A program made the position numbers and the translations under genes. 49,948 nt of DNA from positions 1-49,948 of the forward strand of contig NZ_LSEF01000015.1 of NCBI RefSeq assembly GCF_001641695.1. Direction: 5' to 3'. This DNA comes from Bradyrhizobium neotropicale (GTDB lineage Bacteria > Pseudomonadota > Alphaproteobacteria > Rhizobiales > Xanthobacteraceae). Below are positions 1 to 8,542 of the stretch, in pieces; positions within the stretch are counted from its first letter, which is position 1; every line of letters begins with the position of its first letter. The notes under the pieces are model-generated. The model worked only from the letters and a program-made list of their open reading frames with translations. It ran no database searches and was not told the DNA's origin.

Positions 1-847
<847 letters not shown>

Positions 848-908
848 CAGTAACCCCTTGTTCCGCCTCTGCTCGGCGGTCGTTTGCGATGTTTACCTTT
901 GGATTGTG

Positions 909-2264
909 TCAATCACGCCGTCGCGAGATGACGTAGGACTCGTCGAGAAACCAGAGCCCGTTGTACTTTCGCAGCACGTCCCTGGCGGCATCCAGAGTGC
1001 GGCCGTTTTGAGTCATTTCTGTCAATCGGTCGTCCTCGATCTGAGCGACATACACCGCCGCATTCCACGCTGCAAAGGCCGTCGAGGTTCCGATGGTACC
1101 CGTTACCTCGTTGGGCAGAGCTTCCATATCATACCTGAAGATCGAGCGGTTATCAGCATAAGCGTTGAAATTTAAGTCGCGGCCCAACGATCCCAGCTCA
1201 TACCTGACTGCGCGCAATAGCTCATGACGGCTCACCGCGAAAGGATTTTCTCCGGGCCAGATCGCCTGGATCATTTCCATGCCGGGATCGTGACCATGTG
1301 AGTGAATCCCTATCAGGCGCCCCCCTGGCCGCAAGGCCCGCGCCAGGGGCGCAATAATCCGCTTTGCCCGGAAATTGACCGAGGACAGGGCGCGATAGGG
1401 CTGGGATGCAATGACGAGGTCGAAATTGGCCTCGGTCTGGCCCGGCCGCGGAATGGTCGAATCCAGGAGGAATCGGTGGTCCTCGCGATAGAGCACGAGG
1501 ACGACGGGCCGCTCGTAAAGTGGCATGGCCGTGCGTGGGCTGATCGCGGCGCGCCAGTTCTGCTCCAGGAACGGCCTCAGCTCGGCGATCTGCGTCTCGA
1601 ACTCTCCCGACGAAGCGCCCCGTAGCGGGACTTCGTGCCAAACGGTGGCAGCCGCCGCTGCAGGCGATGCCGGCGTGAGCCAGGGCGCCTCCGAATAGAA
1701 CATGTTGGTAAAGACGAACACCGACGCAGGGTGCTCGAAAATGCGATCCGGCACCTTCTCCAGCGTCAGGCGCAGATCCTCGAGACTGAGCTCCTTGCCG
1801 GCGACGTAGAACGGCATGTGTGGAAAGCGCTGGTGCGTTGCGCGCAGCACCCGCGCCAGCACCGTGCCGTCGCCGACGCCCGCGTCGAACACCCTTAGTG
1901 CCGGTGGGCGCGGATGGATGGTGGCAAGCTCCAGCGCCACGCGGTCGGCGATGACCCGCTTCTCGCTGCAGGTGTGGACGAACAGCAGGTATTTCTGCCG
2001 GTTCTCGAAGAAACGGAAATTACCGCGCGGATCGCGCTTCTCCGGGGGCACCTGAAGTCCCCGCGGCGGCGGCATGCCGCCGGTCATCGACGCGGCCATA
2101 TAGGCCTGGATCCGCTCCAGCGTGTCGATGGTGATGCGCTTGCCCTCGCGCAGGCGCTGCACGAGCTTCCCATCGTTCACCGCGCGCCGGCCAAACGTCG
2201 ATTCCGCCATGTCCGCCTTGCGGCAGAACTCGGTGATTTGGCTCAGGATTTCGTCGTTCTTCAT
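909..2264 (-). CDS. HTH-like N-terminal region plus class I methyltransferase-fold protein
   Basis: I do not recognise a named gene. The 451-residue protein starts best at the ATG at 2264 (MKNDEILSQITEF). The open frame continues upstream but with non-protein-like composition. Residues 1-55 resemble a helix-turn-helix of the kind seen in repressor-like proteins (AESTFGRRAVNDGKLVQRL). The rest has a Rossmann methyltransferase look: FDAGVGDGTVLARVL is motif I, FDLVIASQPY sits where motif IV belongs, and LRPGGRLIGIHSHG follows. It ends 61 bp upstream of metK on the same strand, so it may be co-transcribed with the SAM-producing enzyme. Methyl transfer is plausible from the fold, but the substrate is unknown. 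The two-domain combination could also act as a regulator. Confidence 0.75.
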   Translation of the reverse strand: MKNDEILSQITEFCRKADMAESTFGRRAVNDGKLVQRLREGKRITIDTLERIQAYMAASMTGGMPPPRGLQVPPEKRDPRGNFRFFENRQKYLLFVHTCSEKRVIADRVALELATIHPRPPALRVFDAGVGDGTVLARVLRATHQRFPHMPFYVAGKELSLEDLRLTLEKVPDRIFEHPASVFVFTNMFYSEAPWLTPASPAAAAATVWHEVPLRGASSGEFETQIAELRPFLEQNWRAAISPRTAMPLYERPVVLVLYREDHRFLLDSTIPRPGQTEANFDLVIASQPYRALSSVNFRAKRIIAPLARALRPGGRLIGIHSHGHDPGMEMIQAIWPGENPFAVSRHELLRAVRYELGSLGRDLNFNAYADNRSIFRYDMEALPNEVTGTIGTSTAFAAWNAAVYVAQIEDDRLTEMTQNGRTLDAARDVLRKYNGLWFLDESYVISRRRD

Positions 2265-2439
2265 CGGTGGGACGAGAGTGGGCAGAAGGATTGGGTCCTG
2301 TCTCCTAGCAAAATCTGCCCACTGATGGAATACCCGACCGAGGCACCTCGCTCTGCCATATCCGGGATAACGGGAGCGATGAACCGCGGCGCACCGCCGG
2401 GCAACAAACAAGCGCTCCTCCTCCTACAGGACCATCACC

Positions 2440-3060
2440 ATGCGCCGCCTGCTCGTCGCGCTCTGCCTGCTCACCGCTGCGCTGTGGTCGGCGCCTGCCT
2501 TGGCGCAGGCGCGCAATCAACTCGGGCCGCTCTGCACCACCGACACCACGCCGCCGGACCAGATGATCGACGCCTGCAACAAGATCGTCGCGCTGAAGGT
2601 TTTCGGGGACGGGCAGCTCGCGACCATCTATTTCTATTTCTGGCGCGCCGTAGGCTGGAACAAGAAAGGCGACTACACCAAGGTGATCGCGGATGCGAGC
2701 GAAGCGACCCGGCTGCAGCCGAGCCAGGCCGCCTACAATCTGCGTGGCTCTGCCTATTACGACAGGGGCGAGTACGACATCGCGATCGCCGATTTCGACG
2801 ATGCGCTGAAGCTGGGTCCGCCGAGCGCCACCATCACGTTGATCGCGTTCGCCACAGCGCCGGGCCAGGTCGCGCTCGACGGCGAAGGCGCCAACTCGCC
2901 GTTCTCTGCCGCCCTCTCTCGCCATATCGGCACGCCAGGCCTCGAGGTGCAGCAGATGCTGACGCGCGTGCGGGCGGAAGTGGTGTCGAGCACGAAGAAC
3001 AAGCAGGTGCCGTGGTCGAACTCGTCGCTGCTGGGCGAGGTTTATCTGGCGGAGAAGTGA
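2440..3060 (+). CDS. exported TPR-repeat protein
   Basis: This 206-residue protein has a clear Sec signal peptide (MRRLLVALCLLTAALWSAPA, with cleavage near ALAQA), so the mature part is probably periplasmic. Residues of about 75-130 form two tetratricopeptide-like units (AVGWNKKGDYTKVIADASEA and LRGSAYYDRGEYDIAIADFD), which usually mediate protein contacts. A DxCNKI stretch with two cysteines lies just after the signal peptide. The C-terminal third is not recognisable. It is transcribed divergently from the HTH-methyltransferase gene across 175 bp. No enzymatic motif is visible, and the function is unknown. Confidence 0.8.
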   Translation: MRRLLVALCLLTAALWSAPALAQARNQLGPLCTTDTTPPDQMIDACNKIVALKVFGDGQLATIYFYFWRAVGWNKKGDYTKVIADASEATRLQPSQAAYNLRGSAYYDRGEYDIAIADFDDALKLGPPSATITLIAFATAPGQVALDGEGANSPFSAALSRHIGTPGLEVQQMLTRVRAEVVSSTKNKQVPWSNSSLLGEVYLAEK

Positions 3061-3201
3061 CGGCGCGTGCGCGCAGGACGCCGAACGCGGACAGTCACTC
3101 TTGCGGGCTCGGATTGCTTGATACAGAGCCGAGTCGCCCGTAGGTTGTCACGCATGGCGCAACCATACTCATTTCAAATCGCGCCCTTTGAGAGGAAATC
3201 A

Positions 3202-3483
3202 ATGAAGAAGCTGCTCGGCGGTTTCGCCGCCATTGTCATGAGCACCACGATATCGGGCGCCCCCGCTCATGCGCAAAGCAAGAATTCGACCCCGCATGCG
3301 CTCGACTGCATGGCCAAGGCGGGGTTCACCCATGACATGTGGGTCGCCAGGCGCGCCGGCACCAATGCTCAGGTTGCCCAGTACATTGCGTGCCGCGACG
3401 GCGTTTCGGTGTCACAGGCGAAACAGACCGGGCGCAGCGACGGCAATTTCGACACCTTCAAGCCGAGCAAATCCAGCAAATAG
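3202..3483 (+). CDS. small exported hypothetical protein
   Basis: The 93-residue ORF starts at the ATG at 3202 behind an AGAGGAAAT ribosome-binding site. It begins with a signal peptide (MKKLLGGFAAIVMSTTISGA, cleavage near AHAQ). The mature part is about 65 residues, with two cysteines in the pattern DCMAKAGFT...YIACRDG and a Lys/Ser-rich tail. I do not recognise the family. The gene lies 141 bp after the TPR gene on the same strand and is closed by the hairpin at 3570-3594. Confidence 0.7.
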   Translation: MKKLLGGFAAIVMSTTISGAPAHAQSKNSTPHALDCMAKAGFTHDMWVARRAGTNAQVAQYIACRDGVSVSQAKQTGRSDGNFDTFKPSKSSK

Positions 3484-3569
3484 GTTGGGCGACCGGCGAA
3501 CGTCAAACACCGGGATGTCCGGGCGCTCAGCGGAGCACGCCGTCGTGCGTGTCATCGCCTCAAAATGCA

Positions 3570-3594
3570 CATGGCCGGGACAAGCCCGGCCATG
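3570..3594. terminator. perfect hairpin between convergent genes
   Basis: CATGGCCGGG and CCCGGCCATG form a perfect 10-bp stem with a 5-nt loop (ACAAG). It sits in the 137 bp between the small exported protein gene and the converging MetE-like gene. There is no T-run, so it may be a bidirectional terminator or a copy of a dispersed rhizobial palindrome. Confidence 0.55.
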
Positions 3595-3620
3595 ACGTTA
3601 TCTGCGCTGCCTGAGGGAGC

Positions 3621-4739
3621 CTAGTTGCCCCACACTTCCTTGGCGATCTCGACGGCGAGGCTGAGCTTGGCCCACTGCTCCTCCTCGGAGAGGATATTGC
3701 CTTCCTCGGTCGAGGCGAAGCCGCATTGCGGGGATAGCGCGAGCTGCTCCAGCGGCGCGAACTTGGCGGCCTCCTCGAGGCGGCGCTTGATGTCGTCCTT
3801 CTTCTCGAGCTCGCCGAACTTCGAGGTGATGACGCCGACCACGACGACCTTGTTGCCCTTGGGCAGGAAGCGCAGCGGCTCGAAGCCGCCGGCGCGGTCG
3901 GAATCATATTCCAGGAAGTAGCCGTCGTAATTGGTGCCCGCGAGCAGGGTCTCGGCGACCGGCTCGTAGCCGCCCGAGGAGATCCAGGTCGAGCGGAAAT
4001 TGCCGCGGCAGACATGGGTCGAGATCACCATGTCGGCAGGCTTCTCGGCCAGCGCGTAGTTGATGATGCGCGAATAGATCTGCTGCAGGCCATCGGGATT
4101 GTCGCCGCGCTCGCGCGCCTTCTTCAGCTCGTCCTGCGAGCAGAGATAGGCCCAGACCGTGTCGTCGAACTGCAGATAGCGGCAGCCGGCATCGTAGAAC
4201 GCCTTGACGGCTTTCCGATAGGTCTTGCCGAGGTCTTCGTAGAAGGCGTCGAGATCGGGATAGACGTCCTTGGAGATCGCCTTGCGACCGCCGCGGAAGT
4301 GCAGCACCGCCGGCGAGGGAATCGTCATCTTGGCAGTGACGTGGGCCTGGTCGGCGTACTTCTTCAGGAAGCGGAAGTGGTCCAGCATCGGATGGTTGTC
4401 GGGGAAGTCGAGCTTGCCGATCACCCGCACCGCGTCATGCCGCGTCTCGACACCCGCGAACTGGATGCCCGTTTCGGGGTGGAACATTTCGCAGCCGGTG
4501 AGCTTCGCCAGGAAGTCGAAATGCCACCAGGAGCGGCGGAATTCGCCGTCGGTCGCAAGCTTCAGGCCGACCGAGGCCTGCTTGTGCACGACCTTCTCGA
4601 TCTCCATGTCCTCGATCTTGCGCAAATCATCGGCCGAGATCTCGCCCTTCTCGAGCTTCGCGCGGGCTTCCTTGATCTTGGCCGGGCGCAAAAGGCTGCC
4701 GACCTCGTCGGCGCGGAACGGGGCTTTGGTTCGTTGCAT
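3621..4739 (-). CDS. cobalamin-independent methionine synthase (MetE C-terminal) family protein
   Basis: This 372-residue protein corresponds to the catalytic half of MetE, not the full enzyme of roughly 750 residues. The start is the ATG at 4739 behind a GGGAGAA ribosome-binding site. Zinc-site residues are in place: His and Cys in STHVCRGN, a Glu in FLEYDSDRAGG, and Cys in LSPQCGFAS. The N-terminal motif FRADEVGSLLRP and the substrate-side DGEFRRSWW are typical of the short family. Members methylate homocysteine or a related thiol, and the methyl donor for the short forms is uncertain. It follows the liv operon on the same strand, separated from livF by a palindromic repeat, so a shared transcript is possible but not shown. 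Confidence 0.85.
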   Translation of the reverse strand: MQRTKAPFRADEVGSLLRPAKIKEARAKLEKGEISADDLRKIEDMEIEKVVHKQASVGLKLATDGEFRRSWWHFDFLAKLTGCEMFHPETGIQFAGVETRHDAVRVIGKLDFPDNHPMLDHFRFLKKYADQAHVTAKMTIPSPAVLHFRGGRKAISKDVYPDLDAFYEDLGKTYRKAVKAFYDAGCRYLQFDDTVWAYLCSQDELKKARERGDNPDGLQQIYSRIINYALAEKPADMVISTHVCRGNFRSTWISSGGYEPVAETLLAGTNYDGYFLEYDSDRAGGFEPLRFLPKGNKVVVVGVITSKFGELEKKDDIKRRLEEAAKFAPLEQLALSPQCGFASTEEGNILSEEEQWAKLSLAVEIAKEVWGN

Positions 4740-4778
4740 TCTTGTTTCTCCCGAAATTTCAGTCGGCGCAGGTTGTAC

Positions 4779-4921
4779 TCCCTCTCCCCACTTGCGGGGA
4801 GAGGGTTGGGGTGAGGGGGAGTCTCCGCGGGGGCGGTAACAGCTAGACTCGCGGAGAGTCCCCCTCACCCGGATCGCATCTGACGATGCGATCCAGCCTC
4901 TTCCCGCAAGCGGGGAGAGGC
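4779..4921. repeat. palindromic intergenic repeat, copy 1 (CCTCTCCCC/CCCTCACCC type)
   Basis: A compound inverted repeat. It opens with the hairpin CCTCTCCCC-ACTTG-CGGGGAGAGG. A long-range pair follows (GGTGAGGGGGAGTCTCCGCG around 4810-4829 with its near complement around 4850-4870), then a small hairpin GGATCGCATC-TGAC-GATGCGATCC and a closing CCCGCAAGCGGGGAGAGG. Copies with the same skeleton lie at 8340-8502 and 29721-29871. It resembles REP/RIME-type elements of rhizobia. Here it separates livF from the MetE-like gene. Confidence 0.8.
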
Positions 4922-4926
4922 GAAGT

Positions 4927-5643
4927 TCAGTGGGCGGCCGCCCCGGCGACGCCGAGATGGCGCTCGAGGACCGAGGGGTCGGCCTTCAGGGCGGCGCTCG
5001 GGGCGTCGTGGACGATCGTTCCGCGTTCCAGTATCACAACGCGGTCGGCAAGCCTCAGAATCTTTTGGGCATTCTGCTCGACGATGATCGAGCAGATGCC
5101 GCCCGCCCGGGTGATGGTCCCGATCGCCTTCAACAGCTCCTCGACGATGATGGGGGCAAGGCCCTCGGTCGGCTCGTCCAGCAGCAGGACCTTCGGATTG
5201 AGGGTGAGTGCGCGACCGATCGCCAGCATCTGCTGCTCTCCGCCGGAGAGCTGGTTGCCAAAGTTGCTCCGCCGCTCCTTCAGCCGCGGGAACATCTCGT
5301 AGACCTTCTCGACCGTCCAGAGACCGGGCTGCGCCACCGCGGTCATGTTCTCCTCCACCGTCAGCGAGCGGAAGATGTTGCGCTCCTGCGGCACCCAGCC
5401 GATGCCGGCGCGCGCCCGCTGGTCGGGCCGCAAAGCCGTGACGTCGGTGCCGTCGAGCGCGACGCTGCCCGAAAAGCGGCGGGTGACGCCGACGATGGAG
5501 TTGATCAGCGTCGTCTTGCCGGTGCCGTTCCGCCCGAGCAGCGCCAGCACCTGCCCCTCCGAAAGGCGCAGGGACATGTTGGGCAGCACCACCGCCTCGC
5601 CATAGCCGGCGCGAAGCGAGTCGATTGCGAGCAGGTCAGACAT
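4927..5643 (-). CDS. livF: Liv-type ABC importer ATP-binding protein LivF
   Basis: LivF is one of the two cytoplasmic ATPases of a branched-chain-amino-acid (HAAT) type importer. The 238-residue protein has Walker A GRNGTGKTT at residues 37-45, the ABC signature LSGGEQQ, Walker B VLLLDEPTEG and the switch His-loop equivalent IIVEQNA (Gln-Asn-Ala is usual in LivF). The ATG at 5643 overlaps the livG stop codon by 8 bp, indicating translational coupling. It is the last liv gene of the minus-strand operon. The substrate cannot be read from the ATPase; amides, branched amino acids or aromatic acids are all possible for this family. Confidence 0.93.
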   Translation of the reverse strand: MSDLLAIDSLRAGYGEAVVLPNMSLRLSEGQVLALLGRNGTGKTTLINSIVGVTRRFSGSVALDGTDVTALRPDQRARAGIGWVPQERNIFRSLTVEENMTAVAQPGLWTVEKVYEMFPRLKERRSNFGNQLSGGEQQMLAIGRALTLNPKVLLLDEPTEGLAPIIVEELLKAIGTITRAGGICSIIVEQNAQKILRLADRVVILERGTIVHDAPSAALKADPSVLERHLGVAGAAAH

Positions 5644-6391
5644 TGACCGCCTCCTCGCCGAGATAGACGGCTTTGACCTGCGGGTCGCGCGCGACCTGCT
5701 CGGGCGGGCCTTCGGTAAGCAGCGCGCCGGAGACCAGCACAGAGATGCGGTCGGCGAAGGAGAAGACGAGGTCCATGTCGTGCTCGATGAGCAGCACCGT
5801 GACGTCGCGCGGCAGCGCGCCGACGACGGCCAGGATGTCGTGGCGCTCGCTCTCGGGCACACCGGCGGCGGGCTCATCGAGCAACAGCACGCGCGGCTTG
5901 GCGGCGATCGCGACCGCGATCTCGAGCAGGCGCTGCTTGCCGTATGGCAGGGTTACGGTCTCTTCGTTCATGACGTCGAGCAGGTGGAAGCGCGTCAGAA
6001 GATCGGCGATCTCGCCGTTGACGTGCCCGCGCGTGCCCATCCGCCGCCACCAATCGCCGCCATGGCCGAGACGCTCGGAGACCGCGAGACCGATGGTCTC
6101 GAGCGGCGTCAGGTCGGGATAGAGCTGGTTGATCTGGAAGGTGCGCGACAGGCCGCGCAGCACGCGCTTGTGCACGGGCAGATCGGTGATGTCCTGGCCT
6201 TCGAGCAGGATGCGCCCGGAATTCGGCTTGAGCACGCCGGTGAGCTGGTTGATGACGGTGGTCTTGCCAGCACCGTTCGGGCCGATCAGCGCGTGACGGG
6301 CGCCCTGCTCGATCCTGAGCGACAGGTCGCGGGTAACCCGCAGGCCGCCGAAGGTCTTTTCGAGGTTTTGGGTTTCGAGCGCGATGGTCAT
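5636..6391 (-). CDS. livG: Liv-type ABC importer ATP-binding protein LivG
   Basis: The second cytoplasmic ATPase of the importer, 251 residues. Walker A GPNGAGKTT lies at residues 37-45, Walker B RVLLLDEPAAG follows, and the His-switch IEHDMDLVFSFADRI is the classic LivG form. The usual LSGGQ signature is altered to LPYGKQR, as is common in LivG. The LivG-typical start ALETQNLEKTFGGL is present. The ATG at 6391 overlaps the livM stop by 4 bp (ATGA) and the 3' end overlaps livF, so the three genes are tightly coupled. Confidence 0.93.
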   Translation of the reverse strand: MTIALETQNLEKTFGGLRVTRDLSLRIEQGARHALIGPNGAGKTTVINQLTGVLKPNSGRILLEGQDITDLPVHKRVLRGLSRTFQINQLYPDLTPLETIGLAVSERLGHGGDWWRRMGTRGHVNGEIADLLTRFHLLDVMNEETVTLPYGKQRLLEIAVAIAAKPRVLLLDEPAAGVPESERHDILAVVGALPRDVTVLLIEHDMDLVFSFADRISVLVSGALLTEGPPEQVARDPQVKAVYLGEEAVNV

Positions 6392-7416
6392 GCGTCGCTC
6401 TCCGGCACGGCGACGACGGCCTTGCGCCCGGCCACCTGCTTGATGATCAGGTTCGGCACGAACAGCACCCAGCGGTGCAAACGCTGGCGGCCGACCAGCA
6501 CGATCACGACCAGCACCAGCCCGATCCAGAACTGCCAGTATTGCGGGGTGATGGTCGAGAACCATTCCTGCAGCATGCGGAACACCACCGCGCCGATCAG
6601 CCCGCCATAGAGATAGCCGGTGCCGCCGATGACCAACACCAGCATCAGGTCGGCGGAGCGCTCGAACGCGAACACGTCCAGCGAAGCGATCGCGGTGGTC
6701 TGGGTGAACAGCGCGCCCGCAATGCCGGCATAGAAGGCGGCAAGCGTGTAGATCGCGATCAGGCGGCGGTTGACGGGAATGCCGATGGCGGCGGCACGCA
6801 GCGGATTGTTCTTGATCGCGCGCAGCGACAGGCCGAACGGCGAATGCACGACGCGGCGGGCGAGCAGGAACAACAGGAACAGCACGGCGAGCGAATAGAA
6901 GAAGCCGGCCTTGCCGAACATGTCGAACGGGATCTGGCCGAAGATCGGCTGCATCTCGATGCCCTGGAGGCCGTCGGTGCCGCCGGTGATGTTGGAGAAG
7001 CGTTCGGCGAGCGCTTCGAGCAGCAGCGCGATGCCGAGCGTCACCATCAGCCGGGTCAGGTCGACGCCGCGGATGACGAGGAAGCTCGTGGCAAAGCCGA
7101 GCACCATCGCGGCAAGGCCTGCGACGATCAGCGCCAGCACGGGCTCGTTGATGATCCCGTGAAGCGCAAGAAGCCCCGCGGCATAGGCGCCGACGCCGAA
7201 GAACGCAGCGTGGCCGAGCGAGACGATGCCGGCATAGCCGAGGATGAGGTCGAGCGACATCGCAAACAGCGCCAGGCGCAGGATGTCGGTCATGATCAGA
7301 TAGCGCGTGGGAAACAGGAAGCCGCAGCCCAGCACGATGAGCCAGAAGGCGACTTCGCCATAGTGCCAGCGCGCCTGGCGCTGGGCGTGGTAACCGACGT
7401 CGGAAGAAGCGCTCAT
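6388..7416 (-). CDS. livM: Liv-type ABC importer permease LivM
   Basis: Inner-membrane permease of the importer, 342 residues, with about ten hydrophobic segments. Family marks include GYAGIVSLGHAAFFGVGAYA near residue 50 and LRAIKNNPLRAAAIGIPVNR, the cytoplasmic loop that contacts the ATPase. The start is the ATG at 7416, 8 bp after the livH stop. The open frame extends upstream into livH, but that extension is arginine-rich and not protein-like. The C-terminus overlaps the livG start. Confidence 0.92.
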   Translation of the reverse strand: MSASSDVGYHAQRQARWHYGEVAFWLIVLGCGFLFPTRYLIMTDILRLALFAMSLDLILGYAGIVSLGHAAFFGVGAYAAGLLALHGIINEPVLALIVAGLAAMVLGFATSFLVIRGVDLTRLMVTLGIALLLEALAERFSNITGGTDGLQGIEMQPIFGQIPFDMFGKAGFFYSLAVLFLLFLLARRVVHSPFGLSLRAIKNNPLRAAAIGIPVNRRLIAIYTLAAFYAGIAGALFTQTTAIASLDVFAFERSADLMLVLVIGGTGYLYGGLIGAVVFRMLQEWFSTITPQYWQFWIGLVLVVIVLVGRQRLHRWVLFVPNLIIKQVAGRKAVVAVPESDA

Positions 7417-7424
7417 CGGCGAAC

Positions 7425-8294
7425 TCAACGCGCGGCCGTGCGGCCGAACAGGCCGTTCGGACGCCAGATCAGGATCACGATCATCATGGTGTAGATCACG
7501 AAGGGGCCCATCTTCGGCACGTAGTATTTGCCGGCGACGTCGCCGATGCCGAGCAGGAGCGAGGCCAGGAACGGGCCGGTGATCGAGGAGGAGCCGCCGA
7601 CGGTGACCACGATCAGGAAGTAGATCATGAACTTCAGCGGGAAATACGGATCGAGGCCGAGGATCTCGGCGCTGAGCGCGCCGCCGAGGCCGGCGAGCCC
7701 GCAACCGAATGCAAAGGTGAAGGCGAACACCTGCGGCACGTTGATACCGAGGCCGCTCGCCGCGCGCGGGTCGTCGACCGCGGCGCGCAAACGGCTGCCG
7801 AAGCGCGTCTTGGCCAGCACCATTTGCAGCGCGATGGTCAGCAGGCCGCAGATCACGACGATCATCAGCCGGTAGCGGCCGATGCCGACGCCGAACACGT
7901 CGAACTGGCCCTGCAGTGCGGCAGGCAGGTTGATGAAGACCCGCGACGATCCCTGGATGTAGTCGACGGCGGCGACCGACATGAAAGTGAGACCGATGGT
8001 GAAGAGCACCTGGTCGAGATGGCTGCGCGTGTAGAGGTGGCGATAGAGCGTGCGCTCCAGCACAATGCCGATCGCTGCGGCGGAGACGAAGGCGAGCGGC
8101 AGCGCCGCGAAGAACGGCCAGCCCAGCCGGTTGACCAGCACCATGCAGACATAGCCGCCAGCCATGGCGAAGGCGCCGTGGGCGAGATTGACGAAGTTCA
8201 TCAGGCCGAGCGTGACCGCGAGCCCGCAGGCGAGCACGAACAGCAGCATCCCGTAGGCAACGCCATCGAACAGGTTGGTGAGGATTGCGGTCAT
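7425..8294 (-). CDS. livH: Liv-type ABC importer permease LivH
   Basis: A 289-residue inner-membrane permease that pairs with LivM. The N-terminal LFDGVAYGMLLFVLACGLA followed by GLMNFVNLAHGAFAMAGGY is the LivH hallmark. The ATPase-contact loop reads RLRAAVDDPRAASGLGIN, and GGSSSITGPFLASLLLG comes near the end. About eight membrane spans are visible. The gene lies 248 bp downstream of livK on the same strand, with a palindromic repeat between them that could set different expression levels for the binding protein and the membrane parts. Confidence 0.93.
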   Translation of the reverse strand: MTAILTNLFDGVAYGMLLFVLACGLAVTLGLMNFVNLAHGAFAMAGGYVCMVLVNRLGWPFFAALPLAFVSAAAIGIVLERTLYRHLYTRSHLDQVLFTIGLTFMSVAAVDYIQGSSRVFINLPAALQGQFDVFGVGIGRYRLMIVVICGLLTIALQMVLAKTRFGSRLRAAVDDPRAASGLGINVPQVFAFTFAFGCGLAGLGGALSAEILGLDPYFPLKFMIYFLIVVTVGGSSSITGPFLASLLLGIGDVAGKYYVPKMGPFVIYTMMIVILIWRPNGLFGRTAAR

Positions 8295-8339
8295 CGTGCG
8301 TCGAAAATCATCTCAGGTGTGGCCGAGGGTGCGCTGTGC

Positions 8340-8502
8340 GCCCTCTCCCGCTTGCGGGAGAGGGTCGGGGTGAGGGTGTCTCCACAGAGAAACTCCCAAT
8401 GAGGAGAGAGCCCTCACCCGGCGCTTTGCGATTGCCGAGGCTTCGCCTCGGCGTCTCTTGAAGGACGGCCGCCGCCTACGCTCTCCCGCAAGCGAGAGAG
8501 AG
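8340..8502. repeat. palindromic intergenic repeat, copy 2
   Basis: The same skeleton as the copy at 4779-4921: CCCTCTCCCG-CTT-GCGGGAGAGGG, then GGGGTGAGGGTGTCTCC, GCCCTCACCCGGCGC, a small hairpin CCGAGGCTTCGCCTCGG, and a closing CTCTCCCGCAAGCGAGAGAG. It lies inside the liv operon between livK and livH, where a stable RNA hairpin could protect or end part of the livK transcript. Confidence 0.8.
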
Positions 8503-8542
8503 GTGCAGCGAGTTTGCGGCGCGCTACGCAAACAACACGTCC

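Noticed and set aside
848..908. Possible SAM riboswitch upstream of metK
   Set aside because: Only 61 bp lie between metK and the upstream gene, with no recognisable aptamer helices.
1914..3143. 409-codon plus-strand ORF spanning two genes
   Set aside because: It covers the antisense of the HTH-methyltransferase gene and an alternative frame of the TPR gene; the sequence is not protein-like.
4740..4926. Palindromic repeats taken as a CRISPR array
   Set aside because: The units are inverted and unevenly spaced, with no regular direct repeats and no cas genes nearby.
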